A stretch of 64,000 nucleotides of DNA from Ectocarpus siliculosus. Taxonomy: Eukaryota; Sar; Phaeophyceae; Ectocarpales; Ectocarpaceae. Below the pieces are notes generated by a model, which saw only the letters and a list, made by a program, of their open reading frames with translations, did no database searches and was not told the origin of the DNA. The position numbers were made by a program, and so were the translations under genes. Every line of letters starts with the position of its first letter. Within the stretch, counting starts at the first letter, position 1. Location of the stretch: the NCBI GenBank assembly GCA_000310025.1, contig FN649734.1, positions 5,907,681 through 5,971,680 on the forward strand. Direction: 5' to 3'. Shown here in pieces: positions 22,438 to 35,040 of this stretch.

Positions 22438-22659
22438 CTGCAGAAAAGTACGAGGTTCAAAACATGGCGAAGCAGCCCAGTCCCAGTGTTAATCGGTACT
22501 GTTCTCGGCAAATGTGCGAGAAAAATGGCATAGTAGCGAGGACGGATCAAATCATCACACAACGTTGTCCCTGCCAGGCTTCTAGATTGTTTAGGTGTGC
22601 TGTGCAATCCTGTGCCTTTTCGCCCAAGGTAAATTCAGCAGTCGTTACTGTCATGTAAA

Positions 22660-25600
22660 GGGCGTCCTTCGTCAAGTCAATGCTCTCCAGTTCCCAAGCT
22701 GTACTTGACTAAGTGGTCGCCTCTTACGCAAGAACGGTAGCGACAGAAACTCTGACGGGCCGTATTTAACTTTTCAGCCCCTTTCTGTGTGTTGAGCGGT
22801 CGGCGATTCACGCGGGTTTTCCGTCCATCACAATATATAGCTTTGCTTCCGACGTACGTCCTGTGTTTCTAAATCCGCCGAGAGTGTGGGCTTGATTGAG
22901 TAGTGCGGGACCTACTTCACTCTCTTCAACTGCATTCTGTCAATTCCCTCGGAACAACGCTCATTCCCTTTCGCACGGATAGTCGTGGGTGAACTCGAAA
23001 GAAACCGCAAAGATGGGCGCAACGAGACGCGGGGTTGTTTCGCGTTTCTGAGCACACTAAGGGTAGTAATTTACCTAAGTCTTGGATGGGCCACCTTCGT
23101 ACGTATGTTCGAACACGTCCTCATTGTAGTGTCATGGCGGACGCTCACCATACGAAGCGAATTTCTCGAATGAAACAGGGATGTGTCAACACTCTGCCGC
23201 TGGCCTCCAGTATATGTTGGTGACTTCTACGCGACGAGCAGCAACAAGCCTATACACTGTCTGGATGTACCTCCCATGCCTGTACTCACACATTCCAAGA
23301 CAAACTCTTGACTAGAACTCAAGGAAAACAACATCAACATGTCCCGGTGTAGACTCGCTAGAGTTGCTAGCGTGGATCACTCCCCCTCAGTATCGTGGTA
23401 TATCAGTACTGGATACCTTACCCGGGTGCTCGATACCCCCAGATGTGCGTTTTTGATAGGTTGCTCAGTCGATCCTCTCCAACCTACCCCGCCACCACAA
23501 AAGTAGACAAAGTCGGAGTCAAGTGACTGGCAAACCTAAGCAAAGCGTGCATGGGCCAACGCACGAGATCATCATCTCATGTATTGATGAAAAAACACGA
23601 GCAAATCGAACGCGGCACAAAACTGACCGTCTTCTCCTGAGCTGCCGTCGCTCCACTGCCCCCGCATTGTTCCCGTGTTCCTGCCACGGAGGCCTTCCGT
23701 TGGCGCTTGGATGATTCCATTGTGGGGCTGACAGTCAATCACGAATTTCGTACAGGCGAGACGTAGCAAAACAGGAGGGGGACAGAACGACGCGTGATCA
23801 AATTTCCAACTTCAGTTTAGTTTTTGACGGCACAGGTCCGAACATTGGGCACGGTCTTCTCTCCATTCCGTTCGCTTGGAAACCTGTAAATGGACTGACC
23901 GCGTACGTGATGGCTTTACAGGAGTAGCTCAAAATATTGGTACGCTCAGGTTGGCGAATGAGTCACAACAAACACGCCAGGGTTGAACGTGACTTACCAC
24001 CCCATGTATGCTGAACTAACCAAACGGAAGAAAAAAAAAAGAGACGGTTGAGATTTGCGCTGATAGCGTTCCAGTCTAGCAAGGATAAGACACTATATCC
24101 ATAGTTGTAGCCTGCTGGGTGCGTTGGGCTTGATGGGCTCGGAGAAGAAGATGGAGACTCTCATGGAGCGGACACCGGAGAATGTCCAGAGGCCGGGGGC
24201 GACACCAGCACATTCTCTACCAGGGCTACAACAAATGAGTCGGCCAAACCGTGCACCTGAACGGGCTTGCCACCGAAAACCCGCCATCTCACGCGACGGA
24301 CGAACCGCCGTACCAGAGTCGCCCTCAGAAAGGAGTCAACCACACATCTTCTCGATCGACCAAGGTCGTCATTGAGACAAAAAAGTGGGGCTGCTGAAGG
24401 CGGAGGCTATGGAGGATCTGGCATTCACATGCATGCCGTGGGGCACTCGCAACGGTCGTTACCATTACCAGCAAGCTCCTCCAGTGAGTCGTCAGATATC
24501 GCAGCGTTTCACACATTGGCGTAAAAGATGTCGTACGCTGAATCTCTTCGGAAACCCGGCAGTCAGAGCATGGAAGCGACTGTTCACCATGTTAGATTCT
24601 GTTGGTGACGGACGCTGTCGCCATGCAGGAAGACAAGTGACTTCATCAACGGCCGGTGTCGGAGGGAAAACGCCAGGGGGGAGAGAACCCGGGCCGCGGC
24701 CAGAGCCAGTTCAGCACGAGGTCTGAGAGATGCTAGCACCGCTTGGAGGCTGTAGATGGCTCTGCACGCGCCCGCCGATCCCGCGAAATTCCAAAGCAGA
24801 AACGCTCCTCTCGACAGGACAGCGTGCGAAACGTCGGGGGTCATGGAACGCATTGGCTCTCCCAGGAGTAGACGTTGTTGACCATCGTGGCACAAGAACC
24901 AAGAGGGGGCTAGCAGACGACGGGTTGTAAACCAAGGGGCGACGAAGTTCATGGTGTAGCCGGATAAGTGATCTGTGGACCAGGTCCAGTGGAAAATGGA
25001 AAAAGCTTGTGCGGAGGACCCTATGATAAAAGCGTCAGTGAGTGTGTGTGGTTTTGTGGTATCGACCGCGAAAAGTGGGTGGTCAAATGAAATAAAAAAC
25101 GTCGGCCTTGATGTTTGGAGAAAGACGCGGACACTCCGTGGAGTCATCGGGCTCCCCCGGTAGTTGGTGTGGGGTGCGTGTGTGTATGTCGTCCCATCGT
25201 CCTGGACGTCACTAGTCCGAGGAAATGCAAGAGATAATTCGTGATTTTCTTGGATTTGTTTTGTTTCCCAATCGTGTCTACTTCTTTCTTCCTAGGACTA
25301 AGTCTACCCCATCTTCGTCTTGTCCGCCCCTGAAAAATGGCCTTGGCTTTATCAACAGTCTTGATCTGACCTCACCTCCGTCTATGCGATATCCTCTCGG
25401 GCGAGTAAGTATACAAGTGTACTACTACCTACGCACAGCAAATCATCGTAGGCCTGTCCATCTTGAAAAACCGTCTCCACACCCAAACATCTGGGCTTAG
25501 GCGGGACGCTTGTCTGATCGGCGGTAAACCTCAAAGAGAGGTCCCCGGCATAGCAGGTGCGCTTGGAGAGAAGGAAAGAGCCTAAATATGTCCTACAGAA

Positions 25601-26150
25601 CGGCATGCTCTGTTTCGTGTTTGCCTTCGTACTGAATAGGACGTATGGCCTTGCACCCTACACAGTTCCGAGCCCTTCTCACAACAATATGGGGGGTGGG
25701 TGGCCAGGCTGGCGAGGACAAGTACTTACCAGGAGCTTCCTGGCTTCAGATGATTGCGAGCACACGTGTCTTTCAGGTGTATTATCGCGCAATGGCAGGT
25801 TCAATCGAACGGTAGGGGCAAGCGACTCTTGTGTCATATTGTGGACGCTATCCCTTGACACTGTCTGCACTTGATTTTCGATATTGTTTGTGCCAAAATA
25901 TCGGTCCAGTCATATCTCCACGAACTTGTGTCAATCGGCTGGAGGGGTGGAGAGAAGCGACTGTGGGAGTGTGTGCCAAAAACCAATCACCAGGGGCGTC
26001 GGGTGTAGGCGTGTGCCTATGATTACTTCATTCCCATTCATCGAACCAATCAGCTCCTCCACAAATTTAAACGCTACAAGGTTCCCCTTCGGGACGTGGG
26101 TGTCAGCCCCCCCGGGGGTGACGCAGGACCACATGCGCATTGCTCAAAGG
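22660..26150. other. long spacer without a supported gene
   Basis: Several open stretches exist on both strands (longest 187 codons on the minus strand, 25147-24584), but none has a recognisable domain or a coherent exon chain. The 24,161-24,343 minus-strand stretch has somewhat protein-like composition and might be a gene fragment. A partial copy of the 5.65 kb repeat lies at 26,070-26,130. Confidence 0.3.
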
Positions 26151-26159
26151 GCTGCATGT

Positions 26160-26620
26160 CATGGACTATGTCTTAATGTTCGGTACTGCTCGCCCCCGTA
26201 CAAAACATGGCATGTGTCATGGGACGAAGGAGGTGGAAAGGGTTGGCCAACGAAGGTAATTCTTATGACAATGTTGTACAACTGTTGGGCAGCTGCAATC
26301 TCGACATGAGCAACACAGGCAGTTGGAACAGACATGAGATGGAGATATTCCGGGACACTTTGGTAGGGTTGTTCAGGTTGACCAGCTCTTTGAATGTTCT
26401 CCGAATTGATTCCAGCAAAGATGGAGTCGTAAAAAGTGTTTTGTCCAGAGCCTGGGGATATGGAGGTTGTCGTTGATGTGGTCGATGAGTTGCGTCCTGA
26501 CCAGTTGGTGCATGTTGGGGTCGTTGAAAACTCGACGGGCGATACATCTTTGTAGGCATGCTCCATCACCGATATTATTGACAATTTTCCAAGATCCTTG
26601 GTTGTTGTTGTTCTCATTGT
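26160..26620 (-). pseudogene. OTU-like cysteine protease domain remnant
   Basis: The frame near 26,610-26,490 reads IVNNIGDGACLQRCIARRVF then MHQLVRTQLIDHIND, matching the OTU start (DGxC with the nucleophile Cys, followed by the helix with VR..L..hI). After a frame change, 26,330-26,170 reads PEYLHLMSVP, HVEIAAAQQLYNIVI and LYGGEQYRTL, matching the OTU C-terminal half; the expected catalytic His of the H-Y/W motif appears as Gln (EQYRTL). It follows an Asn/Gly-rich linker. OTU domains normally cut ubiquitin chains. Here the frameshift and the His loss make it inactive. Confidence 0.7.
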
Positions 26621-26839
26621 TGGCGTTATTGCCGTTGTTGTTGCCCGCACCACCGCTGTCGCCATCATTGGGCGATGTGTTGTTGCCATTGTTGCATCCT
26701 TCACCTTGGCCATGGTGATGAGGTAGTCTTCACCTTGGCCATGGTGATGAGGTAGTTCAATGTCAAAAGTAGGCGGAGGTTGACCGTGGCTGCAACAATG
26801 AACTCAGAGAAGACGACGTTGTGCACGTGGGAGATGTCC

Positions 26840-27890
26840 GCTGACGAGATTATCCATGTTCAACGAGGCACAGGATATTGTCCCTTCAGGTTGAACGGCT
26901 AACGGCAACGTACAACTGACCGTGGAAAAAGACCGATCCCCTGAGGTCGAGGCCGACTTTCTTTAAAGTTTTTCCTTAAGATTTGTTGATGGTCATAGCG
27001 GAACACAATCTGACAGAGAATTGGTAACGGTGAAAGGTAATACCACGCGTTCCCACTTTGACGTCCAAGCAGATGTGTGGTATTTTAGCGATGGGAGATT
27101 CATCGGATAGAACTTCAACGTCGATAACGTGTCTTGAAATTCCTCGAATAACTCCCTGTTCGCCATTGACGAGAACGCAATCAAAGCTAATGTTCCTGAT
27201 GAAGAAGATCAATGCTCCAACTTTGAGGTTGAGTTTGTGCGGTGGTGTGCCGCGGACGTTCCGAACGGTAGATCGGGAGCAACTTGACGCCAATCCCCGC
27301 TGAAAAGAATGGTTTTCCCTCCGAAACAAGTCATTTTGACATAGGTCCTGAAGAGTGGAGTTGAGTGCTTCTGGGGCAAACTTTGAAGACACTAAAATTT
27401 CATCCCAACTAATTAATGACGATTTTTTAGGACGTCGGCACCTTCGGACTCAGCTGGGACGTTGCAAACGCTGCCTTCGATGGCATCGTCTCCGAAAGGG
27501 AGTTTAAAGGTACTGTGGGTCGTAAGACCGCCAGGTAGGATAAGGGCAGCTACTCCTGTTGATTTAGCGCACAGGACTAGTTTTGCACAGGCGCGCAGGT
27601 GGGCTGCAATTGCGCATTCTGTGAACGTTTTTCCCGTCCCGGCCGGAGCATCTATCATTTATACACCACCTTTGTTTTCCATGACACTGGTCGTGACCGT
27701 GTCGAAAATGTTTCGTTGTTCTCGAGTTAGTTATGGTGTCATTTGAGCACAAAGTTCTTCTTGCTCTGATGTGGAAAATGCACCGACGAGACGATCGAAT
27801 TCGGTGTTGTCATGTTTTACACTTGGAAGGCCAAACTGATTTGTGGACCGGCCGTGTTTGTTGAGCATGAGGTCAATGCTCTAAAGGGAG
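26840..27890 (-). pseudogene. Pif1-like DNA helicase remnant
   Basis: Reading minus-strand frames together gives a lead-in LTREQRNIFDTV, Walker A DAPAGTGKTF near 27,625-27,655, Walker B-type SWDEIL near 27,395, motif III FSGDWRQVAPD near 27,270-27,300, the 2B/motif V region LKVGALIFFIRNI and NGEQGVIRGI, and the C-terminal VGLDLRGSVFFHGQLYVAVSR near 26,880-26,955. Defects: at least one frameshift near 27,410, a change of frame and missing residues between motif III and LKVG (the segment holding motif IV is deleted), and stops replacing coding positions, including TAA just after TINKS and a TGA after VAVSRST. The whole Pif1 fold is therefore broken; no function is expected. Confidence 0.8.
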
Positions 27891-30800
27891 AAAGTTTGGC
27901 GAGGCATTGATGAATGGCGGCGTAGATTGATAGAGGGAGAGGGTGGAGGCTACTCTGGCGGTGAAAGCTAGCTGTTAGTTTGATGTGGGGGGGATGAACA
28001 GGTGGACGTTCGTGCACGCGGCAGTACAGCCTCAGGGCAGCATGCAGTAGACTAAAAAAGAGTATGATGGGAAGAGCCAGCAGTTCGAGCAGACGGATTT
28101 TTGTATGGCACGGCAGATTTGGATATTTGGATTGTGCAGATTTTGGCTTTCGATGTTTTAAATAAATCGGACTTGCCCATATGGTATAGGCACATGAGCT
28201 GATGCACATAGTCCTACACATGATGACCAGCCCCGAGAAGGAGTACTGATGCAGATGCATACGTACGTCGCGTAGTAAGTTGTTGATGCCGCTGTTGGAT
28301 CCGCGTCATGAACTACAGCCATTCGCAAACAAACGGGAAGTTTTCTTGATTCTGGTGTAGTTTACATACATGCCATGGCCCGCAGCCATTCGGAAAAAAT
28401 CGGAGATCGAAAGATCAATTTTCAACCATCTATGTAGATGTGAAAATGCACCATATTACATGTACTCCACTACTACAGCGCATGGACACACACAGCAGTG
28501 GAAGACGGCTACAGCAGTGGAAGACGGCTGCTGGGACGCTGTTTGATAAGGTAATCGTACTGGTAAATCGTGATTGTACGCGGGCTGTGCTGTCTGGCAG
28601 CCATTCCGAGAAAACGAATTATGGAAAGTATTCGAAAACTCTGTGGCCGGTTCTCGTTGTATACGTAATCAGTCAACCATCAACGATATTATTCGGAGAT
28701 ATTATTCTTTTTAACTGTGATCCAATCGCAAACCGGAGGTGAAAGGTCAAATCAGAGTGGCTGCCACATGTAATAGCCAGCCCCGAGAAGAAGGAGTACT
28801 GATGATACAGATGTGCGCTAGAAACGTTGTACTGCTGTCTGTCTGTGTTATCCGTGAGAAGCGTACTGCTGGCCCGCATCAAATTCGGAGAAAATCGGAC
28901 ATTGTCAAGAAAAAGGTCCGACAGAGAGGTTTCGAATTGGTTCGGTAGGCTTTGTCGTCGCGGAACGCGTCCCCTGGGTATACAGCCAGTTTTCGAAACT
29001 TTGAGCGCCACGGTGGCCTGCCGAGATCCGGGCACGAGCGTTAATGTACCGACGAGCCTCATGCGTGCCTCTGAGAGGGAATCGAGAGAAAAGACTCGTT
29101 GCCGCGAGAGAAAGAAATGCCGAGGCACGAAAAGTGACCAAGTATTTTATGTTCATATTCATAGAGAGATACCTAGCCCGCGAGTTGCATGTGGCACATA
29201 GACAGTACTATACACAATAGAGCATGGGCACCAACAAGCACATTCGACAACCACAGAGGGGTACTGGTATTGTACATCAGCGACAGACTTCGGTTGCGTA
29301 CCCGTATTCGGTTGCGTTCCGAGTAGCGACGAAACCTTGCCAACACACGGGGTCGAAACTCTTGGGTGGAACTTCGGGCGAAACGAACTGCAAAATGGTT
29401 AGGAAAAAAGTCAAGAGGGAAATTGGAAATCATTAACCGGTGTAGCAATCTTTATTTCTTCGGCAAAAAAAAAGAGAAGGGGGAGAGAGTGCGGGAGAGA
29501 GACAGAAGTGCAGAAAAGAGACAGCAGTGTCATTCTGTGGAGGCAACACCTATCTACACCTACAGACCATGATGGCAGCCCGCGGCAGCGTGGTGGCTAC
29601 AGACAGAGACATAGAAGGGTTGATGGGTGGTCGCGGTGCGGCCGGTAGGGCAGGGTAGCCTTTTTTACCTTGAACCGATCAGTCGTCAAGTTGCCTCAAC
29701 TACTCTATTTTTAGTGTTGAAATGATCATATGCAAATGATCTATGAGAGGGCTTCTGGACCCATAGCAGCTATTTGTACTTCTCTGTCCCCCCGCAACGT
29801 GAGTCCTGCCGGCTCACTGGAGCCCTGTGTTTTGCCCACAAGCACACAAGCACACGACTACACATCTACTGTACCTTTGCACATGAATAGCCCCCTAGGT
29901 TCAAGAGAGGATATGTGTGGAGCTATGATGATAGTGGATGTGTCGCTATCTTGTTGGACTCGTCTATACCATTGCCGTGTGGTGTATATAGCTGCTGGCA
30001 CGGTGACTACAATAGTACTGGGTCTTGGGAGTGTACGATTATCAAATTTGGAGATGCAGCATACCAGGATGCCCTCTGGCTTGGCTGGGCTTGAAATATC
30101 CTTTTTGCTGCCCTCCATTCTTTGCATCAGTGGCTTCCTAGATTCGGGCGATGGCATGCATGTGGAGCTATGACGTGTGTTCCTTTTTATTACTTCAAAT
30201 CAGCGCTCACAGCTCTTGCGCCATCTACTCCAACCCGTGGTCACACAGGAGGGTTTCTCTCCCTGAGGGCCCCTGCCCACGCATCCCGCGGTACTTTGCC
30301 TTCAATTTTTTATGCGAGAAGAGTGCAGCACGCTCTTCCCTCTGTGTGCACACAAGCTAGCGCTTGGCACCCAGGCCAGAAACGGAAGCGAGAGAAAAAC
30401 TCACTTTGCAAGAAAAGCTCGCCTACACCTGGATTCGAACTCCTGGCCCTGACCACAAGAAAGTTTTGCTAGGACACAAACTCGAGTTCCAGGGCGACTG
30501 GCACAATGTGTCTGTGAAATGATATATAGAGAGATTCATTGCATTCGTATTTAGCGCATTGTGCTGTATTCGAACTTGTTACCTGCGAGGGACCTTCATT
30601 GTACCCGCTGGCACTGAAGTCTTTCATTGGCCACCAGTTAGCACGGTCTATGCCAACAATAAAGACACACCTACCTGAGGACTTGCCAACACTTGGCGTG
30701 AAGGGATACAGGGCGGCAAATCCATGGCATGCCACCACACCAGCATATCCAAGCCAAGTGATCTATCAACGATCTGTCAGTACGACTGAAGGCAAGACCC

Positions 30801-31925
30801 AAAAGGTTAAGGATGACAAGTACATGCTGTTGATGCCCGCATCGAGAACCGCGTTTGTCGGACTACTGTTCACCTTTCCGCGTACTTGGGCTGCTGGCTG
30901 CCGGATGCCCGGACGCTGTTCCGGCCGGGCGGTTCGGCCGTATCCCCGAGCTTGCGCTTGCCTCGCCTTGCCTGCTGTGATTAATCCGGCAACAGCAAAT
31001 AATGGGTCCTTTGACAACGCAAGCACCATCGCTAAATGACAACCTTGGGCAAAAGACAAATTCAACCCATTTCCAACATCAGGCACAATGCTGGACTCTT
31101 CAAACTATCTGACCACGAAAGGAGGATATTCTCACACTGTTTATTGGTGCGGAAGGGGCAAAGAAGATGTAGCCATGGGTACGACGACGACTCCCGCGTA
31201 GAACCCACAATGTACCCAAACAACTGAACGGGCCTTGTTCCATGGAGCGCATTGGCTTGTACAGGATAAATTTGCCCTGGCACGTGCTTGCACAAACTTG
31301 GTCATCGGTGTGCCGACAAGAGCAGCAATTTTCAACGCAAGTTCAAAAAAACAATGATGCTGCAAAGCTCATCGAGCGTCAGCAGTGGAACAAATTGTGG
31401 GCGCTAATTAGCAGTTCGGTGCGACGGGTGTCGGGAATGGTCTGCCCGTTATGGATGCTAGCCTACCTGCTCTTCGTGTTGCTCCTCCACCTCCTCGCCG
31501 TCCTCCTCGCCGCCCTCCTCGCCGCCCTCCTCGCCGTGCTCCTCTCCGCCACCTATCTCGAGAATGGCCTGTTCATGTCCAACAAACATGGACACCACAT
31601 TGCGTTCATGAAACAAGACCAAAACACAAATCCCCACAATTCGACGAGCTGGCAGTGACGGGCAGGACGAGTTTGAAGATTATGGGGCATACCGCAAACG
31701 CAGCTCTTGCTAAACCACTTTCGCGGCTGTGTGCTGCCTCCATCCAGAATGAAGGATCACACGGCCTGGATCTGAATGCCGTGGACTACAACGTACGTGG
31801 TGACAAATTAGCCGACACTCGTAACGTCCAAAACATTAAGCACAATTTTGACTTTCTGGCGGTCATCAACCAGTGTGCGTGGTGGCACTTCCTGCGCCTA
31901 CAGGACATCAACGGGCACATAGGTA
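27891..31925. other. spacer with diverged internal repeats
   Basis: No gene supported. The phrase CCAGCCCCGAGAAG(AA)GGAGTACTGATG occurs at about 28,228 and 28,777, and an ATTCGGAGAAAATCGGA-like phrase at about 28,390 and 28,880, indicating a diverged direct duplication of roughly 500 bp spacing. A purine-rich stretch lies at 29,465-29,525. Confidence 0.35.
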
Positions 31926-32024
31926 CATACATATATACATACATGCATACATACATACATACATACAACATACATACATACATACAACATACATACATAC
32001 ATACATACATACATACATACATAG
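31926..32024 (+). repeat. TACA tetranucleotide microsatellite
   Basis: Nearly uninterrupted (TACA)n with a few TATA and AACA variants. The ORFs predicted over it are artefacts of the repeat. Confidence 0.95.
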
Positions 32025-33078
32025 TCCGTACCACGAACATCCGATGCAACTGCTCGTTTGTCTAATATAGCGACATCGTGGAGGCGTTGACCAGGTATCC
32101 AGATTGACGGCACAACAAGCCACGTTCTAACCTTATCCCAAATAAACAACCCTCCACGACATTATCTACCCTGGGATACCTACCGCGACCATTTGCCTCT
32201 CCTGACGGGTGCTGCCCACCTCTGAAACCACAACACCGTTGTGCAATGACTCGTGCTTTTCTCCCGTTTTGTCGGTGCCGTGTGGCGTGCATTGATCCTC
32301 CTCTTCGTCTTCGGACATGTCTGACTCGCTCCTCTGCTTGGCGAACGCACGTGAGGCACGAACGGGATTCACACGAGGGCACAGAGCGTGATTCTAGCAG
32401 CAGGTGGGTGGGGATTCTACATGTTGTGTGACCTGATTCCCCGTCCCATTCGCAAGTGGCAGGTGCGGGGGAACAATCCAACTTTCCGAGACGATGCCGA
32501 ATAGCTCATTCTCACGCAGTGGCACGCAACGGCTCACCTTCACTGCCACGACAATACTGTCAATCTCGGGTTCCAAACCAGCGGATGACAACGAGCCTGC
32601 GTGCGACATGTCACGGATTGCAACAACCGAGGCACGGGTGGTTTCCTTGGTAGTAGTGGTTTCGCAGTAGGTGAAACGACACAAACACCTGGCAGCATAG
32701 AGTACGGGCTGCCATTCACCACACCAACGCCGCCCTTCCTATCCTCTCGTTGGCTTCCCGGTCCTGTTCTTACCTGTGTTGTTGCTGCCCTTGTTGTCGC
32801 CGCTTCGAATTGTCCTGAACGAGGTGATCGAAACAACAGGAACACTCAGGTGGACACAAGGGCAAACCAAAGGGTGATAACGAGCTGGGCGCGCAGTGAT
32901 CTCTCTCAAGTGGCCTTAACGCACCGGACAAGCCTATGCATGTGATAGGTCAAATTTCCCGTAACCATCACACAACACACATTCCAACGAGTGGTATACA
33001 GGAGGCTCGAAGCGTGCAGCAGAAGAGCAGTATTACAGTACAGCACGAACACACCACACGTTCAGCAATGTAAACGGG

Positions 33079-33498
33079 TCAACAACGTGCACACCTGCCG
33101 CTCACGACCGACGGCTTCACCTCTACCCCTAAGGCTGCTGCTGCTGCAGCTGTGGCCCCCGCTGCCGCTCCGACGGCCGCCGTTGCCTCTGCTGATTTTG
33201 CCGCAGCCGCTGCTGTTGCTGGGTGGTCCGCCGATACCGCCGCCGCCGCCGCCGCCGTTGTGACCGCCGCCGTTGTGACCGCCGCCGCCTCTGCTGCCTC
33301 CGCCGCCTTCCAAAGACTACGTACCGCCGTCTTCGCCACGCTGGCTGCTTGATACACCCGTGCCGTGGCTTGAGATAGAGGAATAGTGCCAACACCGGTC
33401 AGACGAGCCACGACCTCTTCATCGACGGTTCGAAGGCTGGCAAACGCGAGTCTTAACCTCTCCGAAGTGTCAGTCAATCGTTCTCTTGCCGACGCCAT
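33079..33498 (-). CDS. hypothetical Ala-rich protein or first exon
   Basis: ATG 33498 opens MASARERLTDTSERLRLAFA followed by a helix-prone, non-repetitive 60-residue segment that looks like real protein (ATARVYQAASVAKTAVRSLW). A GCC/GCT trinucleotide tract at 33,130-33,310 then codes for poly-Ala, and the frame stops at 33079. The coding exon may stop earlier, at a GTACGT donor near 33,330 just before the tract. The family is not recognised. The tract could equally be an intronic microsatellite. Confidence 0.35.
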   Translation of the reverse strand: MASARERLTDTSERLRLAFASLRTVDEEVVARLTGVGTIPLSQATARVYQAASVAKTAVRSLWKAAEAAEAAAVTTAAVTTAAAAAAVSADHPATAAAAAKSAEATAAVGAAAGATAAAAAALGVEVKPSVVSGRCARC

Positions 33499-33499
33499 A

Positions 33500-34019
33500 T
33501 CGCGTCAATCTTCCTGTTGTTTATGCGATGGCAGGCATGGGAGGAGCGGGGTGAGAGGGACAAAAGCTTGCTTCGAAAAGATGAGCGCGTTGCCACCACA
33601 TACGAGGTCGTGCAACATGGTGCCCTGGACAAGAGAGGAAGGCCTTAGACAGCAGACCACAAGGTTTGCCATAGGGTTAGTGAGAAAGTATTCATGCAAG
33701 GGGAGGCCACATAATCCTTCGAAAATGCCTCAAGGCACGCCTGCGTCCGCCTCGGTTTCCCACGCAGTACAGTATGCCGAATCTGCTGCAAGAACCTGGA
33801 GCGAGAATTGGTACACTGAAGGGCGATCGGCACACGGGGTCCGCACCAGGCCCGGAATGCGTGCATCAGATGACGAACGCCTGAGGACTTTGATTCTGTT
33901 GTCGGTGGCTGTAAAAGTCGATTCGCCTACTGCTCCAGTCAAACCATATGCGGTCTCTGCGATCTCCGGGCGCCTCGATCTCACCTATGGGATGCGTAAG
34001 TGTTGATCAAATGCCGAGG
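33500..34019. other. spacer
   Basis: The 206-codon plus-strand frame here overlaps the start of the Ala-rich ORF and has no recognisable domain. Nothing else was seen. Confidence 0.25.
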
Positions 34020-34400
34020 AGAAGTCGTTGGCAAACGATACCATACAACATACAAGGTTCCCCTGCGGGAGTTAGTTGATTTGCCTCCCGGGGGCGACGC
34101 AAGAGGACGTGGCCAATCAATGTCATCGCGGTCGCATGGTTGGTCGTCATGACGTACGTTCGGCAGTGCCGGCTTGCGTGCAACCTGCATATATAGTAAT
34201 TTGCCTGGAATTTGCATCATGTGCCGGGTATGTTGTGTTCTCCCGCCGCGACTTTTCGCTTGTGCACGAGCGTGTGTCCTTGCTGCGGGTCCTACTGCTG
34301 TAATCCGCTGCGTTTGATCACTTACTCTTGTTGTGTGATTGTGTTTCCCATGGTCTGTGGGACTTTTTCACGCAAACACCAACAACGGATCAAACAGAGC
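34020..34400 (+). repeat. dispersed repeat copy A2
   Basis: Same block order as 5,650-6,010 (see that entry), including the CGGCAGTGCCGGCTT and CCGCTGCGTTTGATC blocks. Confidence 0.55.
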
Positions 34401-34856
34401 TTTTAAGTTACCCCACACGGTGGTCATCACTCTGGGTCGCATAGGTTTGTCGTGTTCCGCCTTTTGGTACCAGCTCTACCTTGGCTGCGAGTCTACCTAC
34501 CTATATTGTGTAGGCGAGGCGGGGATGACAGTATCAAACACTAGTTGATGAAGCAACTATTGAGTCGAGTCAGTTGTAGAGTTGTTCGCCTCTCCCTTGA
34601 TTCTACTGCCATTTCACCAAAAGTGTCGACCATCCCTCACAACACAACGAAATTGCCAAACCCCGGTGGCCGCAGCAGGCAAGGGGTCCAATCAGCGGCA
34701 TTTTCGATTTTCGATTCTCGACCGGGAAGTTCCTGGGCAAGAACGCCCCCCCTACCCTACATGCCTGGTGGTTGCCTTGCTGCGGCGCTGCGGAGCATGA
34801 AATCGATCGTATGTTCGGCCTACACATAAGGCATAGGAAAGCTCGGTCTAGGGGAT

Positions 34857-35040
34857 GTTGTTGTTGTCTTCACGTTAAAAACCGTTCCGATCTCTCTCTA
34901 CCCAGTAGCTTCGTATGTCCGTACTGATCCAACACTCGACGAGGTCGATTCCCGTGGTTACAGGTTAACTTGCCCTAAAAAGGTACACTCAAGTAAACTG
35001 GCCCCGAGGGGTCCGCAAGTCAATAGAAATCAACGACAGA
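34857..35040 (-). repeat. dispersed repeat copy B1
   Basis: The reverse complement matches 57,475-57,665: TTGATTTCTATTGACTTGCG, a GGCCAG block, CGTACCTTTTTAGGG-like, TGTGACCACGGGAATCGACC and GAACGGTTTTTAA-like blocks, then a GTT/AAC run. A further copy is at 38,215-38,390. Confidence 0.7.

Larger units (their letters stand above)
26160..27890 (-). mobile_element. decayed Helitron-type element (Pif1 helicase plus OTU)
   Basis: A Pif1-family helicase (27,890-26,840) is followed on the same strand by an Asn-rich linker and an OTU-like cysteine protease (26,620-26,160). Helicase-with-OTU is a known combination in some Helitron rolling-circle transposons. No Rep nuclease (HUH) domain was found upstream, and neither the TC 5' end nor the CTRR/hairpin 3' end was located, so the class assignment is by domain content only. 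Confidence 0.6.

Noticed and set aside
21854-22492. 212-codon plus-strand ORF over the EsV-1-7 gene.
   Set aside because: Antisense shadow; the minus-strand frame carries the regular Cys/His repeats.
24584-25147. 187-codon minus-strand ORF as a gene.
   Set aside because: No domain, no sensible exon neighbours; length is within chance for this base composition.
30410-30480. A tRNA-like B box on the minus strand (GAGTTCGAATCC).
   Set aside because: The T stem pairs imperfectly and no cloverleaf with a convincing A box, anticodon arm and acceptor stem could be drawn. At best a tRNA-derived SINE trace.
31786-32149. ORFs rich in MYVC or YIHT repeats.
   Set aside because: Direct translation of the TACA microsatellite.
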